Assembly (NCBI RefSeq): GCF_000272005.1
Contig: NZ_AKKU01000025.1
Location: 153,493 to 217,492, forward strand
Direction: 5' to 3'
DNA from: Alishewanella agri BL06
GTDB lineage: Bacteria; Pseudomonadota; Gammaproteobacteria; Enterobacterales; Alteromonadaceae
DNA: 64,000 nucleotides
A model generated the notes under the pieces. That model did not search any database, was not told where the DNA came from, and was given only the letters and a program-made list of their open reading frames with translations. Numbering within the stretch: the stretch's first letter is position 1; each line of letters opens with the position of its first letter. The translations under genes were made by a program, and so were the position numbers. Shown here one piece after another: positions 63,332 to 64,000 of this stretch.

Positions 63332-64000
63332 TCAGGACACCTGTCGTCCCGCAATTACAGTGCCGGGTTTTAACACCAGCATATCGGTCGGTGTTTGCTG
63401 ACATAGATAATGTGCTGTATTACCCAATACCGCCGACAAACGACTGTGGCAGTGGTTATTGCCAATTAAAGTTAAGCCCGCTTGTAACTGGGCTGCGACT
63501 AACGGAACTTCATTATCCGGGCAGCCCTCTTTGATGTGAATTTGGCAGGGCGAAACTACATTGCCCTGTAGCAGATAAGACTGCAACAGCCGTTGATGAT
63601 TACCCAGCTCATCAGGGTGTTTTTTGAAACCATGCGCAGTGTCATAGCTCAAATCCATCGTCATTAACTCGTCCTGAAAACAGTTTAACAGGTGGAGCGG
63701 CTCTCCCAACGCATTGGCAAGCTCCGCCGCGACCTGCAGTATCACTTCATTTAGATGTTGGTTGCGTAGCGAAGCATCTTCAATATCTAAACATGCCAGG
63801 ATGCTGTCTTCCGTGAGTGGTAGGGGTGTTTTCACCAACCAAACTGGTAACTCGCAGTCATTGATCAGAAAGTGACACAGTTTGTCGTATAAGCCTGGCA
63901 GTAAGCCGCTGCCGCTAAGTGGCGCCGTAATCACTAAACTGATATCTGACTCATTCAGATAATTACGTAACCAGTGGATTTCGGCATTACCTTTATTTTC
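63332..64000 (-). CDS. Universal stress protein, UspE-like (partial, N-terminus off window)
   Basis: The frame is open from the stop at 63332 to the window edge with no start, giving at least 222 residues. It contains one full USP domain in the C-terminal part (ILACLDIEDAS ... LTLIGNNHCHSRLSAVLGNTAHYLCQQTPTDMLVLKP) and the end of another before it (ISLVITAPLSGSGLL, LPVWLVK), so it is a tandem UspE-like protein. Such proteins respond to growth arrest and stress. Confidence 0.82.
   Translation of the reverse strand, partial: ENKGNAEIHWLRNYLNESDISLVITAPLSGSGLLPGLYDKLCHFLINDCELPVWLVKTPLPLTEDSILACLDIEDASLRNQHLNEVILQVAAELANALGEPLHLLNCFQDELMTMDLSYDTAHGFKKHPDELGNHQRLLQSYLLQGNVVSPCQIHIKEGCPDNEVPLVAAQLQAGLTLIGNNHCHSRLSAVLGNTAHYLCQQTPTDMLVLKPGTVIAGRQVS

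Overview
The window is about 52% G+C by eye and densely coded. It reads as a chromosomal segment of a free-living, respiratory gammaproteobacterium. The order nadC ... ampD-ampE-pdhR-aceE-aceF-lpdA is the classical enterobacterial/Alteromonadales arrangement. The accessory families (DUF4826, DUF3297, a large S8 protease, an NlpE-META lipoprotein, several c-di-GMP enzymes) fit a Rheinheimera/Alishewanella-like genus. The genus is an inference and no 16S sequence is present.

Region 1 (1-9.9 kb) is a nitrate-respiration and molybdenum-cofactor locus. A NarK-type nitrate/nitrite transporter (cut by the window start) diverges from narL-moeA. A nine-gene operon on the minus strand (moaA-mobA-moaB-moaC-moaD-moaE-modA-modB-modC) makes Moco and imports molybdate. 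An FNR-type box precedes narL, and NarL-type 7-2-7 heptamer palindromes lie upstream of narK and of moaA, so the locus looks oxygen- and nitrate-controlled. Region 2 (9.9-16.1 kb) has two c-di-GMP proteins around a tRNA-hydroxylation gene (trhP) and a YfhL-like ferredoxin.

Region 3 (16.1-21.5 kb) has a LysR gene divergent from an unusual trio: glutaryl-CoA dehydrogenase, a fused E1 alpha-beta 2-oxoacid dehydrogenase without an E2, and a FabD-like acyltransferase that appears to lack the malonate-binding arginine. Region 4 (21.6-30.5 kb) has an AcrAB-type RND pump with a TetR repressor and a palindromic operator, an NhaC antiporter, an M14 carboxypeptidase and an NlpE-META lipoprotein. Region 5 (30.5-38.3 kb) is a peptidoglycan amino-sugar salvage cluster (NamZ, MurQ, MurK-like kinase, SSS transporter; exported two-domain NagZ, NagX-like acyltransferase).

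Region 6 (38.3-49.5 kb) is housekeeping: cold-shock/DUF1294 protein, nadC, retropepsin-like protease, ampD-ampE, and the PDH operon with two perfect PdhR operators. Region 7 (49.5-58.2 kb) is accessory. It holds an A+T-rich SIR2-NTPase protein resembling Avs5-type anti-phage STAND proteins, the 3' remnant of a duplicated LURP-one-like gene, an MNT-HEPN toxin-antitoxin pair, a ParD-like protein overlapping a stand-alone methionine aminopeptidase, and small unknown genes. Region 8 (58.2-64 kb) has a periplasmic solute-binding protein, a membrane diguanylate cyclase, a secreted S8 protease and a universal stress protein cut by the window end. No tRNA, rRNA, CRISPR array or complete insertion sequence was recognised.
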